The position numbers and the translations under genes were made by a program. Under the pieces are notes generated by a model. The model did not search any database. It was not told where the DNA came from and saw only the letters and a program-made list of their open reading frames with translations. Shown here piece after piece: positions 44,276 to 52,140 of a DNA stretch of 53,658 nucleotides. The stretch is from Lachnospiraceae bacterium. GTDB taxonomy: Bacteria; Bacillota; Clostridia; Lachnospirales; Lachnospiraceae. Numbering within the stretch: the first letter of the stretch is position 1; every line of letters begins with the position of its first letter. The stretch lies in contig JAETRI010000018.1 of assembly GCA_021770245.1 (NCBI GenBank), positions 1 to 53,658 of the forward strand, given 5' to 3'.

Positions 44276-45205
44276 ATGGATAAGAAGGAATTTTATTACA
44301 ATTCCGCGGATGGACAGACCCGGATCCACGCGGTGGAGTGGATTCCGGAGGGAAAGCCCCGTTGTGTGCTGCAGATCGTACACGGTATGGCGGAATATGT
44401 GGACAGATATGACAGACTGGCCGTCAGCCTTACGCAAAAGGGGATTCTGGTGGCGGGAAACGACCATTTGGGACACGGGAAAAGCGTGGCGAAGGGAATG
44501 CCCTACGGGTTCTTTAGCAGTGAAAACGCGCCGGATAAGGTGGTGGAGGACGTGCACAGCCTGCGCCGGAAAATTCAGGAGGAGCATCCGGATATTCCCT
44601 ATTTGATTCTGGGGCACAGCATGGGTTCTTTCATCCTGAGAAATTACCTGTGCGTGTATGCACAAGGCCTGGCGGGTGCCATTATCATGGGCACAGGGAT
44701 GCAGCCCAGGAAGCTTCTGCGCTTTTCCCGGGGGCTGGTGCGCGTGCTCACCCTGCTGCAGGGAGAAAAGCACAAGAGCGGCCTGGTGAATATGCTGGCT
44801 TTCGGAAGCTACAACCGCAGGATCCCGCATCCCGTCTCGGCCATGGATTGGCTGTCCCGGGATGCGGCGGAGGTGGCAAAGTATAACCGGGATCCGCTCT
44901 GCGGTTTTACCTTTACGCTGGGCGGATTTGCCACGCTGTTTGCCCTGATCGACAGGCTCCATGAGAAAACGCGTCTGGCGGGTATGCCGAAGGAGCTCCC
45001 GATCCTGTTCATGGCGGGGCGTGAGGATCCGGTGGGGGATTATGGGAAAGCGGTGGAGAGCGTCTACCAGTCCTTCCGGAAACTGGGAATGCGGGAAGTA
45101 TCCCTGAAGCTGTACGAGAATGACAGGCATGAGCTGGTGAACGAGGCGGACCGGGAGCTGGTCTGGAAAGATATCTGCGAATGGGTGCTGCGTACGGCAG
45201 GCTGA
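44276..45205 (+). CDS. Alpha/beta hydrolase (monoacylglycerol lipase/lysophospholipase type)
   Basis: A 309-residue serine hydrolase. Marks are VLQIVHGMAEYVDRYDRLA (oxyanion region), GNDHLGHGKS, the nucleophile elbow LILGHSMGSF, an Asp in LFMAGREDPVGDYG and a His in YENDRHELVNE as the triad. No signal peptide, so cytoplasmic. Such enzymes hydrolyse monoacylglycerols or lysophospholipids; the substrate is inferred. It follows metG by 60 bases. Confidence 0.92.
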   Translation: MDKKEFYYNSADGQTRIHAVEWIPEGKPRCVLQIVHGMAEYVDRYDRLAVSLTQKGILVAGNDHLGHGKSVAKGMPYGFFSSENAPDKVVEDVHSLRRKIQEEHPDIPYLILGHSMGSFILRNYLCVYAQGLAGAIIMGTGMQPRKLLRFSRGLVRVLTLLQGEKHKSGLVNMLAFGSYNRRIPHPVSAMDWLSRDAAEVAKYNRDPLCGFTFTLGGFATLFALIDRLHEKTRLAGMPKELPILFMAGREDPVGDYGKAVESVYQSFRKLGMREVSLKLYENDRHELVNEADRELVWKDICEWVLRTAG

Positions 45206-45223
45206 AACATAACGGGTATCAGT

Positions 45224-45286
45224 TCAGCCACCCCGCAGGATCCTTCCCTGTGCGTCCCGGCGTCCGGGAGCCAGCGGGGTGGCTGA
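45224..45286 (+). repeat. Family 2 hairpin after alpha/beta hydrolase gene
   Basis: TCAGCCACCCCGC (45224-45236) is an exact inverted match to GCGGGGTGGCTGA (45274-45286). The inner CTGTGCGTCCCGGCGTCCGG is related, in reverse complement, to the element at 53454-53490. No T run follows, so it resembles an RNA-stabilising or bidirectional hairpin. Confidence 0.85.
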
Positions 45287-45325
45287 GCTTGCCCCATAAC
45301 GGAGCCTGTTTTATAAATATTTTAT

Positions 45326-45354
45326 TTGCATGTAGGTAAAGGGCGTAGTATGAT
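45326..45354 (+). promoter_or_regulatory. Promoter of the YesL-like gene
   Basis: TTGCAT (45326-45331), 17-base spacer, TATGAT (45349-45354). TATAAT occurs six bases further on. Confidence 0.65.
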
Positions 45355-45362
45355 AGCTATAA

Positions 45363-45412
45363 TGGCCGCGCGGTTTTTACAGTGAGGCGATCACTGTAGA
45401 ACGCAGCGGCCA
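45363..45412 (+). promoter_or_regulatory. Structured leader of the YesL-like gene
   Basis: TGGCCGC (45363-45369) pairs with GCGGCCA (45406-45412), and an inner ACAGTG (45379-45384) with CACTGT (45392-45397). It starts at the predicted transcription start. It could be an RNA switch element or an operator for a LacI-type regulator (the inner palindrome). Confidence 0.5.
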
Positions 45413-45437
45413 AATTTAGTGAAGCAGGAGATTACAA

Positions 45438-46157
45438 ATGGGAAGATTTTTTAACCTGGACAGTCCGCTCATGCAGTTTTTGTCCAAAATGGCCGATCTG
45501 ATGATTCTAAACGTCATTACCTTGCTGCTGTGTATCCCCATCATAACCGCGGGGGATGCGGTGTGCGCATTATATTATATGACCATCAAAATGGTAAAGG
45601 GGGAGGAATGCTATATTATAAGAGGGTATTTCAAATCCTTCAAGGATAATTTCCGGCAGGCCACCATCCTTTGGATAATCAGTATTTTACTGGGGCTCAT
45701 TCTGGCCGGCGATTTTCTGATTCTGCGAAACACCAGTTTTTCCTTCGGGGATGTGATGATGGTGCTGATCATGGTGGTGGCTATCATTTACCTTTTTACC
45801 ATGATTTACCTGTTCCCGGTCCTTTCCAGGTTTGAAAATTCGGTAAAAAATACGATAAAAAATTCTTTTTTGATGAGCGTTCTGAACCTGCCGAAAACCA
45901 TTCTTTTGTTTCTCATCAACCTGGCCCCGGTGGTGCTGCTTTTGGTGACCTTCCAGGCCATGCCCTTTTTGATTATGTTCGGGTTCTCCGTGCCCGCGTA
46001 CGTGTGCAGTATGCTCTTTGTGAAGATCTTCAAGCGGTTTGAGCCGGAGGAAGAGGAGACGGCTTCAGGGGAAGAACTGGAGACTCTTTCTTTTATCCGC
46101 GAGGAGGAAGAGGCGAAGAAAAAACAGCTTGAGCAGGGAAATGGTGAAAATGTATAG
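45438..46157 (+). CDS. DUF624/YesL-like membrane protein
   Basis: A 239-residue integral membrane protein with about five hydrophobic helices, beginning MGRFFNLDSPLMQFLSKMADLMILN, split here as a DUF624 N-terminus and the GDAVCALYYMTIKMV segment. YesL-family proteins are found next to sugar (often pectin or oligosaccharide) ABC transporter genes and are of unknown function. The C-terminal 35 residues are highly acidic (EEEETASGEE). It lies before msmK, in keeping with a carbohydrate context. GCAGGAG precedes ATG 45438. Confidence 0.82.
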   Translation: MGRFFNLDSPLMQFLSKMADLMILNVITLLLCIPIITAGDAVCALYYMTIKMVKGEECYIIRGYFKSFKDNFRQATILWIISILLGLILAGDFLILRNTSFSFGDVMMVLIMVVAIIYLFTMIYLFPVLSRFENSVKNTIKNSFLMSVLNLPKTILLFLINLAPVVLLLVTFQAMPFLIMFGFSVPAYVCSMLFVKIFKRFEPEEEETASGEELETLSFIREEEEAKKKQLEQGNGENV

Positions 46158-46260
46158 AAAAAAAGAATCGAGTTAGACAAGTTGACAGGGGCTAAATTCA
46201 GATTCTATTTTTCTTAGCAAAATTTACAGCAACGCGATAAATATTTGTGAATTAATGGTA

Positions 46261-46289
46261 TGGTCAAAAGTTTTTTTCTCGGTTATACT
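46261..46289 (+). promoter_or_regulatory. Possible promoter of msmK
   Basis: TGGTCA (46261-46266), 17-base spacer, TATACT (46284-46289). The -35 box is imperfect, but the position fits and the gene looks highly expressed. Confidence 0.5.
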
Positions 46290-46355
46290 TATTCCAGATT
46301 CAGTTGAGGTAAATAACTGTAAACACGAAAACTATATCAATCAGGGAGGCAAAAA

Positions 46356-47465
46356 ATGGCTAGTTTATCTTTAAAGAATATCTGCAAAGTGTATCCTAAT
46401 GGATTTGAAGCCGTTAAAGACTTCAATCTGGAAATCGCTGATAAAGAGTTCATCATCTTTGTAGGCCCGTCCGGATGTGGTAAGTCCACGACTCTGCGTA
46501 TGATTGCCGGTCTGGAAGATATTTCTTCCGGCGAACTGAAGATCGGTGACAGAGTGGTTAACGATGTGGAGCCCAAGGACAGAGATATTGCCATGGTATT
46601 CCAGAACTACGCTCTGTATCCTCATATGTCCGTATATGATAATATGGCTTTCGGCCTGAAGCTGAGAAAAGTGCCGAAGGATGAAATCGATAAGATGGTG
46701 AAGGAAGCGGCCAAGATCCTTGATTTAACTCCCCTTCTTGACAGAAAACCGAAGGCTCTGTCCGGCGGTCAGAGACAGCGTGTTGCCATGGGCCGTGCTA
46801 TCGTGCGTAACCCTAAGGTGTTCCTGATGGATGAGCCTCTGTCCAACCTGGATGCCAAGCTGCGTGTACAGATGCGTATCGAGATCGCAAAGCTGCATCA
46901 GAGACTGGGAACCACCATCATTTACGTAACCCATGACCAGACGGAGGCTATGACGCTGGGAACCAGGATCGTCGTTATGAAGGACGGCGTGATCCAGCAG
47001 GTAGATACCCCTCAGAATCTTTATGATAAGCCTCAGAACCTGTTCGTTGCGGGATTCATGGGATCTCCTCAGATGAACTTCCTGGATGCCGTGGTGGAAG
47101 CGAACGGAGACGTTGCCTCTCTGAAAGTTGCCGGCAAGTCCATTCCGCTGCCTCCGGCTAAATCCAAAAAGCTCATTGAGGGCGGCTACGTCGGAAAGAC
47201 CGTTACCTTTGGTATTCGTCCTGAAGATGTATATGATTCTCAGATGTTCATTGAGACGGCGAAGTGCGTATTCGAATCCAGCGTAAGGGTATACGAGCTG
47301 CTCGGTGCAGAAGTGTTCCTGTACTTTGATCTGGCTGAGTTCCCGATCACCGCGAGAGTGGATCCCCGCACCACCGCAAGACCTGGCGATACCGTGAAGT
47401 TTGCATTTGACGTGGAGAAGATTCACGTATTCAATAAAGAGACAGAGCAGGTTATCACCAACTAA
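46356..47465 (+). CDS. msmK: Carbohydrate ABC transporter ATP-binding protein (UgpC/MsmK type)
   Basis: A 369-residue ATPase. Walker A is GPSGCGKST, the Q-loop is VFQNYALYPHM, the signature is LSGGQRQRVAMGRAI, Walker B is VFLMDEPLSNLD and the H-loop is VTHDQTEAM. The C-terminal MalK-like OB/TOBE domains (about 240-369) contain FGIRPEDVYD. No permease or binding protein is adjacent, so it is probably the shared ATPase used by several sugar importers. Codon choice (many GGT, CGT, TCT) differs from the neighbours and suggests high expression. GGAGG precedes ATG 46356. Confidence 0.94.
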   Translation: MASLSLKNICKVYPNGFEAVKDFNLEIADKEFIIFVGPSGCGKSTTLRMIAGLEDISSGELKIGDRVVNDVEPKDRDIAMVFQNYALYPHMSVYDNMAFGLKLRKVPKDEIDKMVKEAAKILDLTPLLDRKPKALSGGQRQRVAMGRAIVRNPKVFLMDEPLSNLDAKLRVQMRIEIAKLHQRLGTTIIYVTHDQTEAMTLGTRIVVMKDGVIQQVDTPQNLYDKPQNLFVAGFMGSPQMNFLDAVVEANGDVASLKVAGKSIPLPPAKSKKLIEGGYVGKTVTFGIRPEDVYDSQMFIETAKCVFESSVRVYELLGAEVFLYFDLAEFPITARVDPRTTARPGDTVKFAFDVEKIHVFNKETEQVITN

Positions 47466-47482
47466 TCAGGGAAAGAATATGA

Positions 47483-47510
47483 GGGAAGATGCTTTGCATC
47501 TTCCCTTTTT
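47483..47510 (+). terminator. Terminator after msmK
   Basis: GGGAAGATG-CTTTG-CATCTTCCC followed by TTTTT. A perfect 9-bp stem. Confidence 0.92.
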
Positions 47511-47515
47511 CTGGC

Positions 47516-47544
47516 TTGCCAAATCTCCAAACTTGCTATATAGT
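47516..47544 (+). promoter_or_regulatory. Promoter of the PucR-type regulator
   Basis: TTGCCA (47516-47521), 17-base spacer, TATAGT (47539-47544). It starts just after the msmK terminator. Confidence 0.65.
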
Positions 47545-47575
47545 TAAAAAAAGACAGGAAAGGACGTGAGGAGAA

Positions 47576-48664
47576 ATGATTTCCAATCAGATCATGCAAA
47601 ACAGTATCGATGAGCTGCGGATGATTACAAAAGTAGAATTGGGTATTTACGACCTGGAAGGGCTGAAGGTAGCATCCACCACGGAGGACATCGATATTTC
47701 CAGAGACATCATTGAGAATTTCGCATCTTCACCGGCGGACAGCCAGGTGGTGGGAGGAAGGCATCTTCTGAAGATTCTGGACGAAGGGGAAGCGGCCTAC
47801 ATTCTGGTGGCACAGGGCCAGAACGAGGACGTATATATGGTGGGGAAGATCGCGGTCAGTTCTATTCAGAACCTGATCGTAGCCTATAAAGAGCGGTTTG
47901 ACCGCAACAGCTTTTTCCAGAATCTGATTTTGGATAATCTGCTCCTTGTGGATATATATAACCGGGCCCAGAAGCTTCATATCGAGGTGGAATGCCCGCG
48001 GATCGTTTATCTGATCGAAACCAGGCTGGAAAAAGATAACAGCGCCATGGAGATGCTTAAGAGCCTGTTCAGCAGCCAGAACGGCGATTATATTACTGCG
48101 GTGGATGAGAAGAATATTATCCTGATCAAGGCTTTGGATCGGCCTGACGACATGGAAACGGTGGAAAAAACTGCGGATATGATTGTGGACATGATGAACA
48201 GCGAAGCCATGCTGAATGTGTGCGTCGCCTACGGCACCATGGTGGGAGAGCTGCGGGAGGTTTCCAAGTCCTATAAGGAAGCCAAAATGGCCATGGATGT
48301 GGGGAAGATTTTCTATGCAGAGAAGAATGTGGTCGCCTATGACAGACTGGGAATCGGCCGTCTGATCTATCAGCTTCCTGTGAATCTGTGCAGGATTTTC
48401 ATTGATGAAATATTCGGAAGCAATGTGCCCTATGATATGGATGAGGAGACTTTGACAACGATTAATAAGTTCTTCGAGAATAACCTGAACGTGTCCGAGA
48501 CCTCAAGGCAGCTTTTTATCCACAGGAATACGCTTGTCTACAGGATTGAAAAGCTGCAGAAGAGCACGGGGCTGGATATCAGGGTATTTGACGATGCCCT
48601 GACCTTCAAGATCGCCCTGATGGTGGTTAATTATATGAAATATCTGGAAACAATCGATTATTAA
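47576..48664 (+). CDS. PucR/CdaR-type helix-turn-helix regulator
   Basis: A 362-residue regulator. The N-terminal half (about 10-100) resembles a diacid/sugar sensor region (ELGIYDLEGLKVASTTED), the middle is a GGDEF-like degenerate domain, and the C-terminal PucR HTH (about 300-355) contains NNLNVSETSRQLFIHRNTLVYRIEK, split by the recognition turn. It follows msmK, so it may control carbohydrate uptake; the effector is unknown. AGGACGTGAGG precedes ATG 47576. Confidence 0.85.
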   Translation: MISNQIMQNSIDELRMITKVELGIYDLEGLKVASTTEDIDISRDIIENFASSPADSQVVGGRHLLKILDEGEAAYILVAQGQNEDVYMVGKIAVSSIQNLIVAYKERFDRNSFFQNLILDNLLLVDIYNRAQKLHIEVECPRIVYLIETRLEKDNSAMEMLKSLFSSQNGDYITAVDEKNIILIKALDRPDDMETVEKTADMIVDMMNSEAMLNVCVAYGTMVGELREVSKSYKEAKMAMDVGKIFYAEKNVVAYDRLGIGRLIYQLPVNLCRIFIDEIFGSNVPYDMDEETLTTINKFFENNLNVSETSRQLFIHRNTLVYRIEKLQKSTGLDIRVFDDALTFKIALMVVNYMKYLETIDY

Positions 48665-48698
48665 GCGAAGATATTTTAATAAGACGTGTATATGAGGG

Positions 48699-48734
48699 AG
48701 AGGTCGCGGCAAAACAGGGCAGCGGCCTCTTAAT
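48699..48734 (+). terminator. Terminator-like hairpin after the regulator
   Basis: AGAGGTCGC (48699-48707) pairs with GCGGCCTCT (48722-48730) with one G-U pair; only a short TTAAT follows. Probably a weak terminator. Confidence 0.5.
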
Positions 48735-48820
48735 CGTGGCACATGTTTTCCGGGAAAGAAAAAAAGTTGTCATAGTACTGGAAGGAGGCGAATAGAATAG
48801 GGCTATAAGGAGGGACAGGC

Positions 48821-49831
48821 GTGTTCTATTATAGCAGACAGATTGTGTATCTTAATTTCATGGAGGCCGGACACAAGGTCAGAAATGCGGGCTTTCTGAA
48901 GCTGGAAGAGATGGAAGCCGCGGTGAAATGGAATATCCGAATAAAAGGCATGTATGAGGCGGAAAGCGGTTTCTATGAAATCCGCGACGAGACAGGCTCC
49001 CTGGTGGATAAGTTATTGTTGGAGCAGGGGGAGGGAAGCTATACCAGGCAGTTTGCGCGGGGAACCATGACCCGTGGGGGAAGGTCCTGGGAAGAAATTT
49101 GCGGGATAAGGATTACGCTGTCAGACGGCAGGGAACTGGAAGGACATTGGCGCCGTCCGGAGGATGTGTCCGGAGAAAAAGAGAGACGGGAGGAGGCGGG
49201 GCGGGCCGAAATACGGAGCCGGGAAGCAGCCGTCCGGGGTGAAAAACAAAGAGTGTTCAGCCGGGAAGAAGGAGAGAGAGCAGGCCGCCAAGGAGAGGCG
49301 CAAGGGATATCCGGCCGGGAAGAGGGGCAAAGGGCAGGCTGCCGGGAGGAAGCAGATGCGGTAAAACAGGCGGAAGTACTGGAGGCCGCCGGGATAGAGG
49401 ATAGGGCGCAGGGGCCCCTGAAGGATACCGACACGACAGGGGAAAAGGCTACGGATGCGCTTCCCTCCAGGGACGAGCTGTACGAGGATAAATGGGAACA
49501 ACTGCAGCATATGTACCGGACGGTACACCCTTTCGGAGACGACCGGGCCTTTCTGACCATTGCGCCAAAGGATTTCGTAATCCTGGAGAAGGGATTCCAG
49601 AAAATGGTACATAACAGCTTTCTCCTGCACGGATATTATAATTACAGACATATCATCCTGGGGAAAATTACGCACGGAGGGGAGGATGCTTTCTACCTGG
49701 GTGTTCCGGGCGTATACTATGACCGGGAAAAAATGGCGGCGGAAATGTTCGGTTTTGAGGCCTTTGAGGGAAAATATACGCCGGCAAAACAGGGAAGCTT
49801 CGGTTACTATATGAAACGGGTAAAGATATGA
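48821..49831 (+). CDS. Unknown protein, Lachnospiraceae type (DUF6128-like)
   Basis: A 336-residue cytoplasmic-looking protein without signal or membrane segments. Two conserved-looking parts, N-terminal (1-115, YYSRQIVYLNFMEAGHKVRNAG) cut by eye, and C-terminal (about 225-336, with WEQLQHMYRTVHPFGDD and GVPGVYYDREK), flank a charged low-complexity linker. The linker is rich in REEGERAGR/REEGQRAGC-like units (about 120-200). It resembles the DUF6128 family found in Lachnospiraceae, whose role is unknown. AAGGAGG lies before the GTG 48821 start. Transcribed alone; converges on the NrdG-type gene. Confidence 0.7.
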   Translation: MFYYSRQIVYLNFMEAGHKVRNAGFLKLEEMEAAVKWNIRIKGMYEAESGFYEIRDETGSLVDKLLLEQGEGSYTRQFARGTMTRGGRSWEEICGIRITLSDGRELEGHWRRPEDVSGEKERREEAGRAEIRSREAAVRGEKQRVFSREEGERAGRQGEAQGISGREEGQRAGCREEADAVKQAEVLEAAGIEDRAQGPLKDTDTTGEKATDALPSRDELYEDKWEQLQHMYRTVHPFGDDRAFLTIAPKDFVILEKGFQKMVHNSFLLHGYYNYRHIILGKITHGGEDAFYLGVPGVYYDREKMAAEMFGFEAFEGKYTPAKQGSFGYYMKRVKI

Positions 49832-49848
49832 GAAAAACGCACGTAAAA

Positions 49849-49975
49849 AGGAGAAACGCAAGAATGACCCTGCGGCCCCTACGCCACCCCTGCCCGTCCC
49901 CTCTGTGCTCATCACACGCCTCGGGGACGGGCAGGGGTGGCGCAGGGGCCGCAGGGCCATTCTTGCGTTTCTCCT
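49849..49975. repeat. 53-bp-arm inverted repeat built from family 2 elements
   Basis: The arms 49849-49901 and 49923-49975 are inverted copies matching at 51 of 53 positions around a 21-base loop. Each arm carries the family 2 core (GGGGCCGCAGGGCCATTC). Both mismatches are A-C in the plus transcript but G-U in the minus transcript, so the minus RNA (downstream of nrdG) can pair along its whole length. It lies between convergent genes and may serve as a two-way transcript end. Confidence 0.92.
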
Positions 49976-50035
49976 GGCACGTAATCCTGGTGCGGCCGGA
50001 TGAATGCCATGGCCTCAGGTTGGCTGCATTGGCGC

Positions 50036-50731
50036 TTAATCCACACCCCTTAGGCTTGCGTTGGGAAGATAGGCATGCAGGATATGCAGGAAATCCTCCA
50101 GTTCTTCCTTGCTAAAGGAATCATAGCCGGGAGACAGGACGCCTTCGCTATGGACATAGGACTGGAGAAAATAGGCCTCATCTCCCTCGAGCCATTGCCC
50201 GATCTGACGGAAATCTTCCGGCTCGTGCAGACCACGCACTGCCGTGGTGCGGAATTCATGGGGAAGCCCGCAGGTACGAAGGAAAAGGACGGATTTTTGT
50301 ATGCGTGCCATGTCCAATTCCCTGAGCCCTGCAGCCCGGACATAGTGGGCGGGAGAGGACTTAATATCCATGGCTATATAGTCAAGGAGCCTTTGCTCGT
50401 GGAGCACATGGAGGATTTCCGGATGATACCCGTTGGTATCCAGTTTGACGAGATACCCAAGGGCTTTCAATTTCTCCAGAAAGGAGAGAAGATCCGGCTG
50501 CAGAGTGGGTTCCCCTCCCGTAACGCAGACGCCAGTGAGAATCCCCCGCCTTTTTTCGAGAATCCGGATTACCTCTTCCTCGGGTATGGAAGGAAGGGAA
50601 CCGGAGTGCAGTACCAGGTCGCCGTTCTGACAAAAAGGACAGCGAAAATTGCATCCGCCCGTAAAAACGGTGGCGGCCACACGGCCGGGAAAATCCAAGA
50701 GAGTTGTTTTTTGAAAACCATATATCTTCAT
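50036..50731 (-). CDS. nrdG: Anaerobic ribonucleotide reductase activating protein (radical SAM)
   Basis: A 231-residue radical SAM protein. The [4Fe-4S] motif is GGCNFRCPFCQNGDL (CxxxCxxC, about 26-34), and the SAM-contact motif is CVTGGEPTLQ. It begins KIYGFQKTTLLDFPGRVAATVF, the typical NrdG2-type start. It installs a glycyl radical on class III ribonucleotide reductase; nrdD itself is not in the window, so another glycyl-radical partner is possible. The start (minus) follows AGGAAGG supplied by the family 1 hairpin at 50744. Confidence 0.87.
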   Translation of the reverse strand: MKIYGFQKTTLLDFPGRVAATVFTGGCNFRCPFCQNGDLVLHSGSLPSIPEEEVIRILEKRRGILTGVCVTGGEPTLQPDLLSFLEKLKALGYLVKLDTNGYHPEILHVLHEQRLLDYIAMDIKSSPAHYVRAAGLRELDMARIQKSVLFLRTCGLPHEFRTTAVRGLHEPEDFRQIGQWLEGDEAYFLQSYVHSEGVLSPGYDSFSKEELEDFLHILHAYLPNASLRGVD

Positions 50732-50743
50732 CTTAACCTTCCT

Positions 50744-50759
50744 GCCCGCTTCAGCGGGC
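50744..50759 (-). repeat. Family 1 hairpin in front of nrdG
   Basis: Minus strand: TGAATTTACGCCCGCTGAAG then CGGGCAGGAAGG, before the nrdG ATG. The flank TGAATTTACGCCCGC is identical to the left edge of the element after rpe (40451-40465). Confidence 0.82.
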
Positions 50760-50843
50760 GTAAATTCATGGTTGAAAATATCAATTCTGAAGCTTGAACC
50801 CTTCTGTGAGACGCGTCTTTTTTATCCGTTTCTGTATTTAAAT

Positions 50844-50872
50844 ATTATAGGCCGATATGGCCGGGCGGACAA
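50844..50872 (-). promoter_or_regulatory. Promoter of nrdG
   Basis: Minus strand: TTGTCC (50872-50867), 17-base spacer, TATAAT (50849-50844). Confidence 0.7.
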
Positions 50873-50928
50873 GCAGTGATTTACAACAAACGTCTGAACG
50901 CAGGGATATTCATGCGTCGGCGGAGTGA

Positions 50929-50957
50929 TTGAAATGGGCCGGTTGATATGGTAAATT
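50929..50957 (+). promoter_or_regulatory. Possible promoter of tadA
   Basis: TTGAAA (50929-50934), 17-base spacer, TAAATT (50952-50957). Confidence 0.5.
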
Positions 50958-50993
50958 AATATTACCTAGAGGAGAAGGGTATGGATATCGGAT

Positions 50994-51512
50994 ATGGAAA
51001 AGAAAGACGGGAATAGCTTGGAGAAGCTTCAGATCAAATATATGAAAGCGGCTCTGCGGCAGGCACGAAAGGCGTATGAACTGGGCGAAGTGCCTATCGG
51101 GTGTGTGATCGTTTTTGAAGGGAAAATCATCGGCCGGGGATACAACCGGAGAAATACGGATAAGAGTACGCTTTCACACGCCGAAATCACTGCAATCCGA
51201 AAGGCGAGTAAGAAGATGGGAGACTGGCGGCTGGAGGGGTGTACGCTATATGTTACCCTGGAGCCTTGTCAGATGTGTGCGGGAGCCATCGTGCAGGCGA
51301 GGATCCCGGAGGTGGTGATCGGCTGCATGAATCCGAAGGCGGGCTGTGCGGGCTCCATCCTGAACATTTTGGAGATGCCGGAGTTCAATCACCAGGTAAA
51401 GGTGACCAGGGGAATTCTGGAGGAGGAATGCAGCGGGATGCTGACCCTTTTTTTTAAAGAACTCAGGGTAAGGGTACGGGAGGAACGCAGAGAAAGGAAA
51501 AAGGGGGGCTGA
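50994..51512 (+). CDS. tadA: tRNA-specific adenosine deaminase
   Basis: A 172-residue zinc deaminase making inosine at the wobble position (A34) of tRNA-Arg(ACG). The active site is LSHAEI (His-Ala-Glu) and LEPCQMCAGAI (Cys pair). YMKAALRQARKAYELGEVP is the usual first helix region. The ribosome site GGAGAAGGG is about 14 bases before ATG 50994, and a closer ATG at 50981 opens an 11-codon ORF ending within tadA. This is a possible coupled leader or sign of a different start. The basic tail is longer than average. Confidence 0.93.
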   Translation: MEKKDGNSLEKLQIKYMKAALRQARKAYELGEVPIGCVIVFEGKIIGRGYNRRNTDKSTLSHAEITAIRKASKKMGDWRLEGCTLYVTLEPCQMCAGAIVQARIPEVVIGCMNPKAGCAGSILNILEMPEFNHQVKVTRGILEEECSGMLTLFFKELRVRVREERRERKKGG

Positions 51513-51579
51513 CAAACGCAGGAGCGGATCGAATATGCCGGTCCGCCGGGTACTCGGATCGGCTGCCCTGCAAACATAG

Positions 51580-52008
51580 CTATAATTCTTTGCGCATATA
51601 TCCGGGTTCCCATTCCACATATCCACGCCTGGGATAAAATTGTTTGGATTCAAAATACTCCTTTCCCCCAAGATGTACGATGGAATAGCGATAACCCGCC
51701 TTCTTCATATACTGTTCGGCCGTCTCAAGAAGCCCGGTTCCTATCCCCTGCCTTTTCAAGTTGTATTTGACATAAAGACGATGTACCTTTGCGGTATCCG
51801 GGGTGTATTTGCTGCAGCCAACACAGCCGATGATTCTGTCATCGCCGCTTACTGCCAGCCAAAACATATCGCCGGATAACAGATAATGTTTTGACACATC
51901 CAACAAATCCTCATTCAGATGCGGGATCCGGCCCAGAGCATTTTTGGCTTCAAGAACCATGAAAATCATGTCGTCTCTATATTTTTCATTGTATGGGATG
52001 ATTCTCAT
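51580..52008 (-). CDS. GNAT-family N-acetyltransferase
   Basis: A 142-residue acetyl-CoA-dependent acyltransferase. The acetyl-CoA-binding motif A is RLYVKYNLKRQGIGTGLLE, then AEQYMKKAGY. Substrate unknown. The start at 52008 (MRIIPYNEK) sits directly after the family 1b element, with AAAGGGG as ribosome site; an ATG five codons upstream belongs to the element itself (ATGAAAGGGGTT). Confidence 0.88.
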   Translation of the reverse strand: MRIIPYNEKYRDDMIFMVLEAKNALGRIPHLNEDLLDVSKHYLLSGDMFWLAVSGDDRIIGCVGCSKYTPDTAKVHRLYVKYNLKRQGIGTGLLETAEQYMKKAGYRYSIVHLGGKEYFESKQFYPRRGYVEWEPGYMRKEL

Positions 52009-52011
52009 TTT

Positions 52012-52140
52012 AACCCCTTTCATGCTGCGTCCTTTGCGGCAATCGCGATGAGAAATCGCGGATGCGATTTCTCATCTGCGATTCCATTTGGGCCGCCTGC
52101 GGCCCAAATGCCGGTTGAAAAAAGGAGAGTAAATCCTCTC
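52012..52140 (-). repeat. Composite family 1b repeat in front of the GNAT gene
   Basis: Minus strand, in order: a small hairpin GAGAG...CTCTC with seven T (52140-52117), TTTTCAACC, GGGCCGCAGGCGGCCC, AATGGAATCGCAGATGAGAA and ATCGC hairpins, then GCCGCAAAGGACGCAGC (52040-52024), ATGAAAGGGGTTAAA and the GNAT start. Near-identical in order and sequence to 40515-40626. The 5' hairpin with T run could end transcription early. Confidence 0.85.

Noticed and set aside
51513-51579. SRP RNA gene downstream of tadA, as is common in Firmicutes
   Set aside because: The conserved GGTCAGG...GGAAGGAAGCAGC core is absent and the gap is only 67 bases.
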